Origin: an uncultured Erysipelotrichaceae bacterium
Lineage (GTDB): Bacteria; Bacillota_I; Bacilli_A; Erysipelotrichales; Coprobacillaceae
Assembly (NCBI GenBank): GCA_947074115.1
Contig: CAMTOK010000001.1
Span: 1 to 64,000, forward strand
DNA length: 64,000 nucleotides
Direction of reading: 5' to 3'
The notes beneath the pieces were generated by a model, which saw only the letters and a list, made by a program, of their open reading frames with translations, did not search any database and was not told the DNA's origin. Positions 50,383 to 60,269 of this stretch are shown here, in pieces. The first letter of the stretch is position 1. Every line of letters begins with the position of its first letter. The translations under genes and the position numbers were made by a program.

Positions 50383-52641
50383 TTAGGAAAGAAGACGATT
50401 TGTTAGGGCTATAACCTCATCCTTTTCTTCATTTGTAAAGATTATAAGACGCGAGTATTCGTTAAATATTGAAGGATCGTATTGTGTGAGAGGCTTATTG
50501 TGTAAAATATGCATCATACATTGTTCGTCCAACATAATGTCGAAAGCGACGTCTTTACGATCAACCAATCTATATTTATGGTCTTTACATTTTTGACATG
50601 ATTTGATCTGTTTGCCATGATAATGCTGAGTCACAGGACAGTAAGCGCTGATCATATTCTCGACTTTTGTATAAAGTGGAATGACGATTTGGCTTTTTTC
50701 ACATTTGATATCCATAATATCTTTTGTCGTTAATTCCATTGAAGGGACTTTATATCCGTTTAATGCATTAAAGGCATAAGAATTAACGAGATTAAATGTT
50801 GAATTGACGACAACATTTAAATCTGAGAATAAAGCATAAGCACCAATGTCATTAACCATGACATCTTCAATACCACATGCATCTACGTAGGTTCTCATTT
50901 CTAATAGTAATTTACGATCAGTAATTCTCGGTGTATAAATACCAAATTTCATATCGTTTTCTTTAGCATAGGTCCTTGCAGTCTCTATATCTTCCTGATA
51001 TAAATAGAAAACTGTCACATTACTCGTATTTTGGATATGCACAAGTTGTTCACAATTGTGTACAACAACGAAGTTACGCACATCTTTGTGCACACTTGGG
51101 TTTAAAATTATATCCTTAATATCAACATTTTTTCTATTTGTATACTTATTCTTCATAACTGTGCACAACTGTGCATAAGCATCTCTTCGGAGTTCATTAA
51201 TCACTTTTATGGGGATAATCATATCTTTACTCATATCAATTTTTATATCGTTCGCAAAGAATTGTGTTCCACCCCACTTGCTTAATTGTAAACTTAGTCT
51301 TTCTTTAGAGAGTGGTGTATTCTGAGCTTTCTCACAAACAATATCACTTTCTACTAAAATACTGTTATCCTTGTATTGAACTTCTAGCGAAGCTACACGA
51401 CCAATTGAGCCTTTAAAGTGAATTGATAAGGGTAATCTTTGTTGTTCTTTTTGATACGTTAATTTAAGGGATTTAGACAGTAAGACACTATGTGTTCTTC
51501 TTACATTACCTTCATCTATAAGTTGATCAAATTCGATTTCTATTGTATCACCTGGATTTGCAGATGAAACAAGTAAATCGTTCTTATACATTTTATTAAT
51601 TGGTCTACCTTTATCAATATTTTCAAAAATGATAAAGTCTTCTTGTTGTATTGATTCACTCAATTTTATTTTGACGCGTTTATTTCTTTTGTTGTATGAA
51701 AGTACACACCCAACGAGCTGCCCTTTATTTCCAGAGAAGTCTCCATTAACTATAGATTTGCTTTTAAAAATGTAGCCTGTTGTATATTCACGATTAAAAA
51801 CAGCTTTCATATCATGAATATCTTGAGTTAATTCTACATTTACTTGTTTTTGATGACTATCAATCGCCTTTCGATATGATTTTATAACGCTGGCAACGTA
51901 CTCAGGTTTTTTCATTCGTCCTTCTATTTTTAATGAATGGACTCCTAAATCAATGAGTTCACCAACGTGTTCAATTGTCATCATATCTTTTGGAGACAAT
52001 AAGTAAGGATGATCATTTGATAAATGAACATCATCTTCTAAAAGTTGGTATGTTAATCGGCAAGGTTGTGCACAGGCACCCCTATTCCCACTTCTTTTTC
52101 CTATCATTTGGCTCATTAAACATTGCCCAGAATAACAAACGCACATAGCACCGTGGACAAAGACTTCAATTTCAATTGACGTATTTTCAACTATATCCTT
52201 AATCTCTTCTAAGGTATTTTCACGTGCTAATACAACACGTTCAACGCCTAAATCTTCAAAATACTTAGCACCGAAGGCGTTAAATACTGATGCTTGAGTG
52301 CTGACATGTATTGCGAAATCAGGGAAATGATTACGAACGAGATGAATAAGGCCGATATCTTGTAAAATGACAGCATCTACTTGATTTTGATAAAGAAAGT
52401 TAATGTACTCCATTATAGAATCAATTTCTTTTTCATAGGCAATTGTATTTAATGTGACAAAAACTTGGACGTCATGTTCGTGCGCATAATTGACTGCCCA
52501 AATGAGTTCATCGTTAGTAAAGTTTTTTGCGGATGCACGTGCACTAAATAGAGTTCCCCCTAAATAGACTGCATTTGCACCATTGATAACTGCTGCTATA
52601 AGAGACTCGCTATCTCCAGCAGGTGCTAAAAGTTCTATCAT
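50383..52641 (-). CDS. U32 family peptidase-like (RlhA/YhbU-type)
   Basis: A 752-residue protein. The N-terminal half is the U32 domain (APAGDSESLIAAVINGANAVYLGG, then VFVHGAMCVCYSGQCLMSQM, with GNRGACAQPCR), whose cysteines likely hold an Fe-S cluster; next come the DUF3656-like insert and a second barrel ending CPVTQHYHGKQIKSCQKCKD, again Cys-rich. Relatives (TrhP, RlhA) hydroxylate tRNA or rRNA bases using prephenate-pathway products rather than cutting protein. Which RNA is acted on here is uncertain. It follows mtnN by 9 bases. Confidence 0.88.
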   Translation of the reverse strand: MIELLAPAGDSESLIAAVINGANAVYLGGTLFSARASAKNFTNDELIWAVNYAHEHDVQVFVTLNTIAYEKEIDSIMEYINFLYQNQVDAVILQDIGLIHLVRNHFPDFAIHVSTQASVFNAFGAKYFEDLGVERVVLARENTLEEIKDIVENTSIEIEVFVHGAMCVCYSGQCLMSQMIGKRSGNRGACAQPCRLTYQLLEDDVHLSNDHPYLLSPKDMMTIEHVGELIDLGVHSLKIEGRMKKPEYVASVIKSYRKAIDSHQKQVNVELTQDIHDMKAVFNREYTTGYIFKSKSIVNGDFSGNKGQLVGCVLSYNKRNKRVKIKLSESIQQEDFIIFENIDKGRPINKMYKNDLLVSSANPGDTIEIEFDQLIDEGNVRRTHSVLLSKSLKLTYQKEQQRLPLSIHFKGSIGRVASLEVQYKDNSILVESDIVCEKAQNTPLSKERLSLQLSKWGGTQFFANDIKIDMSKDMIIPIKVINELRRDAYAQLCTVMKNKYTNRKNVDIKDIILNPSVHKDVRNFVVVHNCEQLVHIQNTSNVTVFYLYQEDIETARTYAKENDMKFGIYTPRITDRKLLLEMRTYVDACGIEDVMVNDIGAYALFSDLNVVVNSTFNLVNSYAFNALNGYKVPSMELTTKDIMDIKCEKSQIVIPLYTKVENMISAYCPVTQHYHGKQIKSCQKCKDHKYRLVDRKDVAFDIMLDEQCMMHILHNKPLTQYDPSIFNEYSRLIIFTNEEKDEVIALTNRLLS

Positions 52642-52650
52642 AAGTTACCT

Positions 52651-53340
52651 CTATAATTTGGCAATGAGATCAGCACATAGTTTTGCAGAAGCAACACTTG
52701 CCTTTTCTATATATTCATCAAATTGAATGTTATTATCACCTTTTTGATAAATATCACTCAATGATCTAACAATGATAAACGGTGTTTGATAGATATGACA
52801 AGTTTGTGCGACTGAGGCAGCTTCCATTTCAACACAAATTGCTGATGGGAAATCTTTTTTGACACGTTCAAACTGAGATGGAGATGAAATAAATTGGTCT
52901 CCTGAAGCAATCAACCCTATAGTGAAAGGACGATGTTCTTCTTTTAATACATCTTCTACCAGTGTCACAAGCGTTTGATCTGCTTTAAAGAATTGTGGCA
53001 TACCTGGGACTTCACCTAGTGAACGTCCAAATGCAGTCACATCGACGTCATGATGAACGACTTCTGTAGAAACAACAATATCTCCTACTTCATTATTAAC
53101 GTCTAAACCTCCAGCTGAACCAATATTAATTAAATAATCAATTGAATAGTTATCTAATAATAATGACGCACTGATTGTTGCATTGACTTTCCCAATACCA
53201 CCTTGTATTAAGGCAACTTCTTTGTTGTTAATGAAACCAGTACTGATTGTATAACCTTTATTTGTTTCTTCTTTAATTTGTGTCATATGCGCTTTAATAG
53301 CATTAACTTCTTGTTCCATTGCACCAATTATACCAATCAT
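52651..53340 (-). CDS. mtnN: 5'-methylthioadenosine/SAH nucleosidase
   Basis: A 229-residue nucleoside-phosphorylase-fold enzyme that removes adenine from MTA, S-adenosylhomocysteine and 5'-deoxyadenosine, the last a product of radical-SAM enzymes such as those in this window. GIIGAMEQEVNAIKAHM starts it; ASGDQFISS and VCVEMEAASVAQTCH with the catalytic Glu, and IVRSLSDI with the Asp, are complete. It overlaps the methyltransferase gene by 4 bases, a sensible partner as both concern SAM products. Confidence 0.96.
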   Translation of the reverse strand: MIGIIGAMEQEVNAIKAHMTQIKEETNKGYTISTGFINNKEVALIQGGIGKVNATISASLLLDNYSIDYLINIGSAGGLDVNNEVGDIVVSTEVVHHDVDVTAFGRSLGEVPGMPQFFKADQTLVTLVEDVLKEEHRPFTIGLIASGDQFISSPSQFERVKKDFPSAICVEMEAASVAQTCHIYQTPFIIVRSLSDIYQKGDNNIQFDEYIEKASVASAKLCADLIAKL

Positions 53341-54056
53341 CTTTTTTCTCCTTTATGACAAACAAATATAATTCTCTCACAGTGATCATGATAGTCTTCA
53401 AAGTCACCAAACAATTCGATTGTTTGGAATCCTGTTTCTGCTAACCATTCTAAATATTGATCTAATGTAAATGTCTTTTGGAAATGAGTTTCACTCACTT
53501 CTTCATTTTCTAAAATATCTTTTATATAAACACGGTGTTCTAAAATTTGATTCTCATTCATGAATGCACGCCAATCAAATATAAATTCATCATCTTCGTT
53601 ATGTTCATGATAATCTTTTAAAATTGTTTCAGTTTTATAGATACTATTTGAATCAAATATAAAAATACCTTGTTCATCTAATGAATTGTAAACATTATGG
53701 AATGTTTGTTTAACTTCATCTTCTTTTAATAAATAATTTATTGAATCACATAAACACAATATCATGTCAACTTTTTTTGATGTTAAAAAGTCTCTCATAT
53801 CAACCTTTTGTAGTAATAAAGGGACATTATTTTGCATTGCTTTATGTTTTGTAATATCAATCATTTCATTTGATAAATCACTCGCAAAAACTTGGATGTT
53901 ATCCTGAGCAAGCCTGATAGCAATTTCACCCGTTCCACATCCCAGTTCAAGGACATCTTGAACTGGGTAGTAACGTTTAATAAATTGATAGTAGTCCTCA
54001 TAAAATTGAGGATCCATTAAACTATCATAATAATAACAAAATGTTTCGTAGCTCAT
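53337..54056 (-). CDS. yqeM: SAM-dependent methyltransferase (YqeM-like)
   Basis: A 239-residue class I methyltransferase. Motif I is VLELGCGTGEIAIRLA, followed by FASDLSNEMIDI and MILCLCDSINYLL. Position after rsfS equals Bacillus yqeM, so I use that name; substrate is unknown. The stop and start codons overlap those of mtnN (ATGA) and rsfS (one base), so the chain is tightly coupled. Confidence 0.9.
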   Translation of the reverse strand: MSYETFCYYYDSLMDPQFYEDYYQFIKRYYPVQDVLELGCGTGEIAIRLAQDNIQVFASDLSNEMIDITKHKAMQNNVPLLLQKVDMRDFLTSKKVDMILCLCDSINYLLKEDEVKQTFHNVYNSLDEQGIFIFDSNSIYKTETILKDYHEHNEDDEFIFDWRAFMNENQILEHRVYIKDILENEEVSETHFQKTFTLDQYLEWLAETGFQTIELFGDFEDYHDHCERIIFVCHKGEKR

Positions 54057-54403
54057 TATTTAGTTAAATAAGAATCCACATCAATACGTGGCATATCTCC
54101 CCATAATTTTTCAATGTTATAACTATCACGTTCACTTGCATCAAAGATATGGCAAACAATATCACCTAAGTCAACTAACATCCATTTTGAATTACGTAAT
54201 CCTTCAATACTTTTAATATCAAAGTTATTTTTACCACATTCATCTTTAATGTTTTGTACAATTGCTTGCATTAATCTTTCATTGCTTGCTGTACATAAGA
54301 CAAAAGTATCAAAGATTGGGCTAGCCTCTTGCATATCAATAGCGACGATTTGAGTCGCTAATTTATCATCCATTGCTTTTACTACACATTCTAATTTAGT
54401 CAT
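54056..54403 (-). CDS. rsfS: Ribosome silencing factor RsfS
   Basis: A 115-residue protein that binds ribosomal L14 and blocks subunit joining under starvation. AIDMQEASPIFDTFVLCTASNERLMQAI, IEGLRNSKWMLVDLGDIVCHIFDASERDSYNIEKLWGD is the full family signature. It lies between nadD-yqeK and yqeM, the Bacillus yqeL position, with one base between it and nadD-yqeK. Confidence 0.96.
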   Translation of the reverse strand: MTKLECVVKAMDDKLATQIVAIDMQEASPIFDTFVLCTASNERLMQAIVQNIKDECGKNNFDIKSIEGLRNSKWMLVDLGDIVCHIFDASERDSYNIEKLWGDMPRIDVDSYLTK

Positions 54404-54404
54404 T

Positions 54405-55493
54405 TTATTCTCCTTGTTTTCTATATGTTTTATATATTTTTATAAATTCTTGGTCTAGTTCTATACCTTTTTTTAAGGCATAGGTTTTAAAGTTTTCTAA
54501 TTCATTTGCAAATGATATATCTATATTTTGAATTGCTTGTGCAATTTGAGCAGATGTATCATAGGGTCTGTTTGGTTCGATTTTATCGGCTACATAGACA
54601 CATTTAGCTAAACGACTCATATGTGTTGAAGCAGTTGTATGTACTGATATTGCATCTAAAATCTCACGATCATCTATACAAAAATCTCTATAAGCGATAT
54701 ATGCGGATGTCCATTGATGTAAGATTTGAGTAGGTTTATGGCTATTTTCTTTGAAATACGTATTCATGATTTCCATTGTTTCATCAATAGGCATTTCTTT
54801 AGCAATATCATGTAGCATGGCAGCGATATAAGCTTTATTTTCATTAATACCGTTTCCTTTAGCTATTTCTAAAGAAAGTGCTGCAACACTTAATGTATGT
54901 TCAAACCTTTTTTGACTCATTCTTTTAGAAACACGCTCATTTAAGTATAAACCGTGTTCTATAATATATTGTTTTACTTCTATTGGAACATGATTTAAAT
55001 CACCAAGACGAACCTTAGTACTTGATGTACCTGTTGGATTATCATGTATAAAAATAAAATTATATTCACTTAAAAAGTCTCTATCATATCCTTCGCGATC
55101 AAAACATACGAGTTGGACAAGTTCAGATATTAGTTTTGCATCTTTCCATTTTGCAAATGATTGTGCTTGATCCATACCCATAATAAAATAAAATTGATCA
55201 TGAGGTGATTGTTTCTTTAATTCTTCAATTGTATCTATTGTAAAATTCTTTTGTGTTCCATCAGTGTCTATTTCTATTCTATTAATATGAAATGAATCAT
55301 CTTTTTGCATTGCTAATGAAAGCATATAAAGTCGTTGTTCTTTTGTTGAATGAAATTGGTCTTTCCAAGGATTGTTTCCTGTTGGAATAAACCATATTTG
55401 ATCTAAAGAAAGTTCTTCTTTTGCTTTAATAGCAATTGATAAATGGGTGTTATGAATTGGATCAAAACTCCCACCTAACAATCCTATTTTCAT
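54405..55493 (-). CDS. nadD: NadD-YqeK fusion (NaMN adenylyltransferase + HD hydrolase)
   Basis: A 362-residue fusion. Residues 1-185 are nicotinate-mononucleotide adenylyltransferase with GLLGGSFDPIHNTHL (HxGH-type site here as HNTH), DQIWFIPTGNNPWK and GTSSTKVR, which makes NaAD for NAD synthesis. Residues about 190-362 are YqeK, an HD-domain hydrolase (RFEHTLSVAALS, AAMLHDIAKEMP, HTTAS, VYVADKIEPNRPYD), relatives of which cleave Ap4A symmetrically. In Bacillus these are two adjacent genes. Both domains have intact motifs. It overlaps yhbY by 4 bases. Confidence 0.95.
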   Translation of the reverse strand: MKIGLLGGSFDPIHNTHLSIAIKAKEELSLDQIWFIPTGNNPWKDQFHSTKEQRLYMLSLAMQKDDSFHINRIEIDTDGTQKNFTIDTIEELKKQSPHDQFYFIMGMDQAQSFAKWKDAKLISELVQLVCFDREGYDRDFLSEYNFIFIHDNPTGTSSTKVRLGDLNHVPIEVKQYIIEHGLYLNERVSKRMSQKRFEHTLSVAALSLEIAKGNGINENKAYIAAMLHDIAKEMPIDETMEIMNTYFKENSHKPTQILHQWTSAYIAYRDFCIDDREILDAISVHTTASTHMSRLAKCVYVADKIEPNRPYDTSAQIAQAIQNIDISFANELENFKTYALKKGIELDQEFIKIYKTYRKQGE

Positions 55494-55777
55494 GGTAATT
55501 TATAAATCTCTTTATCTGATTCTTTATATAAGATCACTGTATGTCCAATAATTTGAACAACTTCTGCTTTTGTTTGAACACTTAATTCTAAAGCAACAGT
55601 TCTGACATCATCAGGACATGTTTCTAATAATTTTACTTTAATTAATTCTTGTGAATCTAAAGCTTCACAAATTCCTTTGACTTGGTTTGAACTCACACCA
55701 TCTTTTCCAACTTGGAAAATAGCATTTAAATGATGTGCTTCACTTCTTAAAAATCTTTTTTGTTTTCCACTTAACAT
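55490..55777 (-). CDS. yhbY: YhbY-family (CRM domain) RNA-binding protein
   Basis: A 95-residue single CRM domain: SGKQKRFLRSEAHHLNAIFQVGKDGVSSNQVKGI, then LIKVKLLETCPDD, with the family's GxxG replaced in part. It associates with pre-50S particles in E. coli. Bacillus name yqeI, same place in the cluster. ATG 55777 is chosen for GAGAGGA 8 bases upstream; the longer frame overlaps yqeH and has no ribosome site. Confidence 0.94.
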   Translation of the reverse strand: MLSGKQKRFLRSEAHHLNAIFQVGKDGVSSNQVKGICEALDSQELIKVKLLETCPDDVRTVALELSVQTKAEVVQIIGHTVILYKESDKEIYKLP

Positions 55778-55790
55778 AATTGTATCCTCT

Positions 55791-56885
55791 CTAAATAAGT
55801 GATTCACGGACAAAAACGTCAATCATTGATGGTGCTTTCACTTTAATTTTTGCACCTGTTGATGAAATCGTTACAAATCCTAATCCTGAAATCACAATGT
55901 CTTTCTTTCCATGATCTAAAGTTAATGAATAAGTTTTCATTTGATCAATTGTATCAATACCTGGGACTTCAAACTTTAATTGTTTATGACGGTTATATAA
56001 TTCATCTGCATTAACCGTTTTCGTTCTATGTATTTGCATATCTCTTGAAACATAAACAATGAAATTTGCTTGGTCACCTTCTTCATAATCAACTCTCGCT
56101 AGTCCACCTATATATAATGATTGACCAGGATTTAATTGATATACCATCGGTCTGAGCTCACTACGTGGCATGACTGCTTGTAATGTTTCTGTATCAACCA
56201 AATGTGTAATTTGTGAATCATTAATAATACCCGGTGTATCATAAAGTGTTGATGATTCATTTAATGGTATCTCTATTAAATTTAATGTTGTTCCTGGGAA
56301 CTCAGAAACAGTAATAAACTGTTCTGCATCAGAGTAATGTTTAATTAATGAGTTAATTAATGTTGATTTCCCTACGTTAGTCACACCGACAACATAGACA
56401 TCTCTACCATGTGAATGTTCCATAATTGAATCAAAGATATCATCTAGATTCATATTTTTCTTACCACTTGAAATAATAACATCAACTGGTTTGATCCCCT
56501 CTTCTTTTAATTGACGTCTTACCCAATGTTCAATTTTTGTTTCCTTCACTGATTTAGGTAATATATCCCTTTTGTTTGCAAGAACCAAAATATCATTATT
56601 TCCTATATGTCTTGTTAGTCCTTGTATTAAACTTCCATTAAAGTCAAATAAATCTATTATATAGACAACTAAGCAATCTTTATCCCCAATTGTTTGTAAT
56701 ATTGATAAAAAATCATCTTTGGTTAATGATGTTTCTTGTCTTTGATGATAATGATTAAGTTTAAAACAACGTTGGCATAAGATATGATCTTTTTCTAACG
56801 CAGCTTTAGGGACATAACCAATATGTTGAGCATGTTCAGATTGTATAACAGCTCCACAACCAAAGCATTTTACTTCTTCTTTCAT
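55791..56885 (-). CDS. yqeH: YqeH, circularly permuted ribosome-assembly GTPase
   Basis: A 364-residue GTPase for 30S subunit assembly. An N-terminal zinc finger (CFGCGAVIQ and CQRCFKLNH) precedes a permuted G domain: G4 ANKRD comes before G1 GVTNVGKSTLINSL and G3 YDTPGII. The C-terminal domain binds RNA. Length is typical. First gene of the yqeH-yhbY-nadD/yqeK-rsfS-yqeM-mtnN-U32 run on the minus strand; aroE, found next to it in Bacillus, is missing. AGGAGG ribosome site. Confidence 0.96.
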   Translation of the reverse strand: MKEEVKCFGCGAVIQSEHAQHIGYVPKAALEKDHILCQRCFKLNHYHQRQETSLTKDDFLSILQTIGDKDCLVVYIIDLFDFNGSLIQGLTRHIGNNDILVLANKRDILPKSVKETKIEHWVRRQLKEEGIKPVDVIISSGKKNMNLDDIFDSIMEHSHGRDVYVVGVTNVGKSTLINSLIKHYSDAEQFITVSEFPGTTLNLIEIPLNESSTLYDTPGIINDSQITHLVDTETLQAVMPRSELRPMVYQLNPGQSLYIGGLARVDYEEGDQANFIVYVSRDMQIHRTKTVNADELYNRHKQLKFEVPGIDTIDQMKTYSLTLDHGKKDIVISGLGFVTISSTGAKIKVKAPSMIDVFVRESLI

Positions 56886-56942
56886 CGTAAACCTCCTTTT
56901 CCAAACTATTTTACCCTATTTTTGCGATAATGAAAAGAATAA

Positions 56943-56970
56943 ACATATCTATCGACAATTTTCATACAAT
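56943..56970 (+). promoter_or_regulatory. Putative sigma-E promoter of sigK
   Basis: ACATATC (56943-56949), 13-base spacer, CATACAAT (56963-56970), the latter a perfect match to the sigma-E -10. TSS is expected at 56976-56977, the first bases of the ribosome site. Bacillus sigK is sigma-E dependent. Confidence 0.65.
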
Positions 56971-56985
56971 GAATTGAGGTGGATT

Positions 56986-57669
56986 ATGTTTACAACATTA
57001 ATAGCAATTTTACAACAGTTCCTTTTTGTCTCATATGTGAAGACTCAAGCTTACAAAAAACAACTGAGTCCTAAAGAGGAAGCAGAAGTTTTAGAGGAAT
57101 ATTTTAACGGGAGTAAAGAAGCAAGACAAAAGCTTATAGAACATAACTTAAGGCTTGTTGCTCATGTATCTAAAAAATATGAAGGTGGTAAAGATTTACA
57201 AGAAGATTTAATTAGTATTGGTACAATAGGTCTTATCAAAGCAATTGATAGCTATAAGCCAACCAAAGCAACTAAACTGGGAACATATGCTGCAAAATGT
57301 ATAGAAAATGAAATTCTTATGCATTTGAGAACAAATAAAAAAATATCAAGAGACGTTTCTCTTAATGAAGTTCTAGGCGTTGATAAAGATGGTGGAGAAA
57401 TGACTTTGCTTGATATATTACCAGCCAATACAAGAGATTTTATTGATGAAATTCAAACCTCTGATCAAATAAAAGAACTTCAGGAACATTTTAATCAACT
57501 TGGACAACGAGAAAGAGAAATTCTTATTTACCGTTATGGGTTAAATAATACAAAAGAACTGACACAAAAACAAATAGCAGAAAAAATGAATATTTCACGT
57601 TCTTATGTCTCACGTTTAGAAAAGAGAGCTCTCATTAAATTATTAAAAGCTTATATGAATGATAATTAA
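56986..57669 (+). CDS. sigK: RNA polymerase sigma-K (late mother-cell sigma factor)
   Basis: A 227-residue sigma-70-family protein. The N-terminal 22 residues (hydrophobic FTTLIAILQQFLFVSYVK) match the cleavable pro-sequence of pro-sigma-K. Region 2 is IEHNLRLVAHVSKKYEGGKDLQEDLISIGTIGLIKAI, and region 4 ends with ISRSYVSRLEKRALIK, nearly the Bacillus sequence. ATG 56986 follows GAGGTGG by 4 bases. The gene is intact and has no skin-type insertion. It directs late mother-cell genes for coat and spore maturation. Confidence 0.95.
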   Translation: MFTTLIAILQQFLFVSYVKTQAYKKQLSPKEEAEVLEEYFNGSKEARQKLIEHNLRLVAHVSKKYEGGKDLQEDLISIGTIGLIKAIDSYKPTKATKLGTYAAKCIENEILMHLRTNKKISRDVSLNEVLGVDKDGGEMTLLDILPANTRDFIDEIQTSDQIKELQEHFNQLGQREREILIYRYGLNNTKELTQKQIAEKMNISRSYVSRLEKRALIKLLKAYMNDN

Positions 57670-57714
57670 AAAGATGATATTCACATCTCGTGATGCGAGT
57701 ATCATCTTTATTTT
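57668..57714. terminator. Bidirectional terminator between sigK and parC
   Basis: AAAGATGATA and TATCATCTTT form a 10-bp outer stem; an inner CATC-TCGT-GATG hairpin continues it. T tracts or near tracts exist on both strands, so it can serve the convergent genes. Confidence 0.85.
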
Positions 57715-60259
57715 AGAAATCGTCATTAAACAAATCATCGAAACTAATTGGTTCAAAATGAATATCTTCTTGAACTAAAGGTGTTTCTTTTTTTATTTCT
57801 TGCGTTTCCTTTTTAACTAGTTTCTCTTTTTTATCACCTACAAAATTAAGAGTTGACAATGTTTGAGATTGATAGAGATTAAATTGTTCAATACCTTTTA
57901 ATGGTTGTAATAAACTTGGTTTTGAATCAAATTGACTATAACTTAAATCTTTAACTGTTAAAACTTCTTTCGTATCATTTGTTAAGAAGGTAATTTGATC
58001 TTGTAAGGATAAAATATAAGCACGAACAAGATTGATTGGATTACTCTTCGGTGATTTGAACATCATTGTTCCTTTTGTTGCACGATTACAACAAGGAACA
58101 TCAGAAATACGTAAGCGTTTTATACCAGGTTGATCACTAATAAGAATAAGGGAATCAGGTTGAAGAGGATCAAATGCATTTAATGAAATCACTTCATCAT
58201 CTTTTAAATTAATACCTTTAACACCTGCAGCTTTTACACCTAATAGCGAAACTTCTTCTTCATTATATAAAGTTGTAAAACCTAAACGAGTTGTTAAAAC
58301 AAGTGCTTGTTTTCCATTTGTTAATGTCACACCGACAAGTTCATCATCATTTTTTAAATTCATACATTTTAAAGCTTTTGTAAATCTTGTCACTTCAAAG
58401 TCTTTTAGTGGAACACGTTTAATTTGTCCATTCTTTGTTGCAATCGCAACAAAGAGTTCTTGATTAAAGTTTTTCACTAAAATAGTTGAAATAATCTTTT
58501 CTTCTGGTGACAGTTTTACTAAATAACTAATATGTTTTCCAAGTTCTTTCCATTTAAATTCTTCTAATTTGTGAACAGGAACAAATAAATAATTACCACG
58601 ATCCGTAAAAATGAGTAATTTATCTAATGTATTAGCAAAGTGGAGATCAACTAAATAATCATCATCTTTTTTACCTAATGGAATATTTTCACTTGCTTTA
58701 TAAGAACGTTGTGAAATACGTTTGATATATCCATGATGTGTAATTGAGACATAAATATCTTCTGGTAAAATCATTGCTTCTTGATCAATAATGATTTCTT
58801 TGATTTCATCTTTAATAACTGATAATCTTGGTGAAGCATAATTTTTCTTGATTTCTTTTAATTCATCAATAATAACTTTACGTAAGACTTTATCAGAATC
58901 TAAGATTTCTTCTAATATTTTTATGATCTTTTCTAATTCATCTTTTTCAGCTTGTAAAGCAGTAATGTCAGTGTTTGTTAATCTATATAATTGTAACATA
59001 ACAATTGCTTCAGATTGCTTTTCAGTGAACTGATATTCGTTTTGTAAATTTACTTTTGCATCTGATTTATCTTTTGATTTTCTAATAGTCGCAACAACTT
59101 GATCTAGTATGCTTACGGCCTTCATTAAACCATCAACGATATGTTTTCTTGTTTTTGCTTTTTCTAAATCAAAGAGTGAACGTTTTGTAATCACTTCAAT
59201 TTGATGATCTATATATCCATCTAATATTTCACAAATCCCCATAAGAACTGGTCTTTTTTCTTTTATAGCAACCATATTGTAATTATAGTTCTTTTGTAAA
59301 TCTGTATTTTTATAGAAATAATTTAATGTATTTTGTACGTTAACATCTTTCTTTAAATCAATAACAATACTTAAACCATTACGGTCGGACTCATCTCTAA
59401 CCTCAATGATCCCTTCAATACTTTTATTAAATCTAATTTCATCTAATTTTCTAACAAGTTCAGCTTTATTGACTTCATATGGAATTTCACTAACAACAAT
59501 CTTATTCATTGTTTTTTCTTCAACGATTTCAACTTGTGAACGTATAACGACTTTTCCTTTACCAGTTTTAAATGCTTGTAATATACCAGCTTTTCCTTCA
59601 ACAATCGCTCCTGTAGGAAAGTCAGGCCCTTTCATATATTCCATTAAATCTTCTAATGTAGAATGAGGATGCTTAATTCTGTGGATTGTCGCATCAATCA
59701 CTTCATGAAGATTATGTGGAGGAATATCAGTCGCATACCCAGCAGAAATCCCTGTCCCACCATTAACAAGTAAGTTTGGATATTTTGCTGGTAAAACTGT
59801 AGGCTCGTAGTCAGTATCATCAAAGTTAAGAGACATTTGAACAGTTTCTTTGTCAATATCTCTTAATAATTCACCTGCGATTTTAGATAGCCTTGCTTCT
59901 GTATAACGCATTGCGGCAGCAGGATCATTATCTATTGATCCATTGTTTCCTTGCATATCAACAAGTGGAAATCTCATTTTCCAATCCTGTGATAACCTTA
60001 CCATTGCCTCATATACAGATGAATCTCCATGAGGATGGTAATTACCTATAACGTTCCCAACTGTTTTTGCGGATTTTCTATAACCTTTATTATATGTATT
60101 ACCTTCTTTATACATTGCATAAAGAATACGTCTTTGTACTGGTTTTAATCCATCTCTGACATCAGGTAAGGCTCTTTCTTGGATAATATATTTTGAATAT
60201 CTACCAAAACGATCTCCCATGATTTCATCGAGAGATTGTCTTAAAATTTTATCTGCCAT
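57713..60259 (-). CDS. parC: DNA topoisomerase IV subunit A
   Basis: An 848-residue type IIA topoisomerase subunit that separates linked daughter chromosomes. Catalytic Tyr119 is in [10 protein letters not shown]; the quinolone-resistance region has the wild-type Ser80 and Glu84 in [17 protein letters not shown]. The C-terminal domain lacks a GyrA box (QRRGGKG), which favours ParC over GyrA. The last 50 residues are acidic/Lys-rich with [10 protein letters not shown]. It lies 10 bases after parE. Confidence 0.95.
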   Translation of the reverse strand: MADKILRQSLDEIMGDRFGRYSKYIIQERALPDVRDGLKPVQRRILYAMYKEGNTYNKGYRKSAKTVGNVIGNYHPHGDSSVYEAMVRLSQDWKMRFPLVDMQGNNGSIDNDPAAAMRYTEARLSKIAGELLRDIDKETVQMSLNFDDTDYEPTVLPAKYPNLLVNGGTGISAGYATDIPPHNLHEVIDATIHRIKHPHSTLEDLMEYMKGPDFPTGAIVEGKAGILQAFKTGKGKVVIRSQVEIVEEKTMNKIVVSEIPYEVNKAELVRKLDEIRFNKSIEGIIEVRDESDRNGLSIVIDLKKDVNVQNTLNYFYKNTDLQKNYNYNMVAIKEKRPVLMGICEILDGYIDHQIEVITKRSLFDLEKAKTRKHIVDGLMKAVSILDQVVATIRKSKDKSDAKVNLQNEYQFTEKQSEAIVMLQLYRLTNTDITALQAEKDELEKIIKILEEILDSDKVLRKVIIDELKEIKKNYASPRLSVIKDEIKEIIIDQEAMILPEDIYVSITHHGYIKRISQRSYKASENIPLGKKDDDYLVDLHFANTLDKLLIFTDRGNYLFVPVHKLEEFKWKELGKHISYLVKLSPEEKIISTILVKNFNQELFVAIATKNGQIKRVPLKDFEVTRFTKALKCMNLKNDDELVGVTLTNGKQALVLTTRLGFTTLYNEEEVSLLGVKAAGVKGINLKDDEVISLNAFDPLQPDSLILISDQPGIKRLRISDVPCCNRATKGTMMFKSPKSNPINLVRAYILSLQDQITFLTNDTKEVLTVKDLSYSQFDSKPSLLQPLKGIEQFNLYQSQTLSTLNFVGDKKEKLVKKETQEIKKETPLVQEDIHFEPISFDDLFNDDF

Positions 60260-60269
60260 AATCCCTCCA

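Noticed and set aside
56951-56957. ATCGACA as an 0A box inside the sigK promoter
   Set aside because: Single 6-of-7 match with no partner box, and sigK is a mother-cell gene expected to be under sigma-E.
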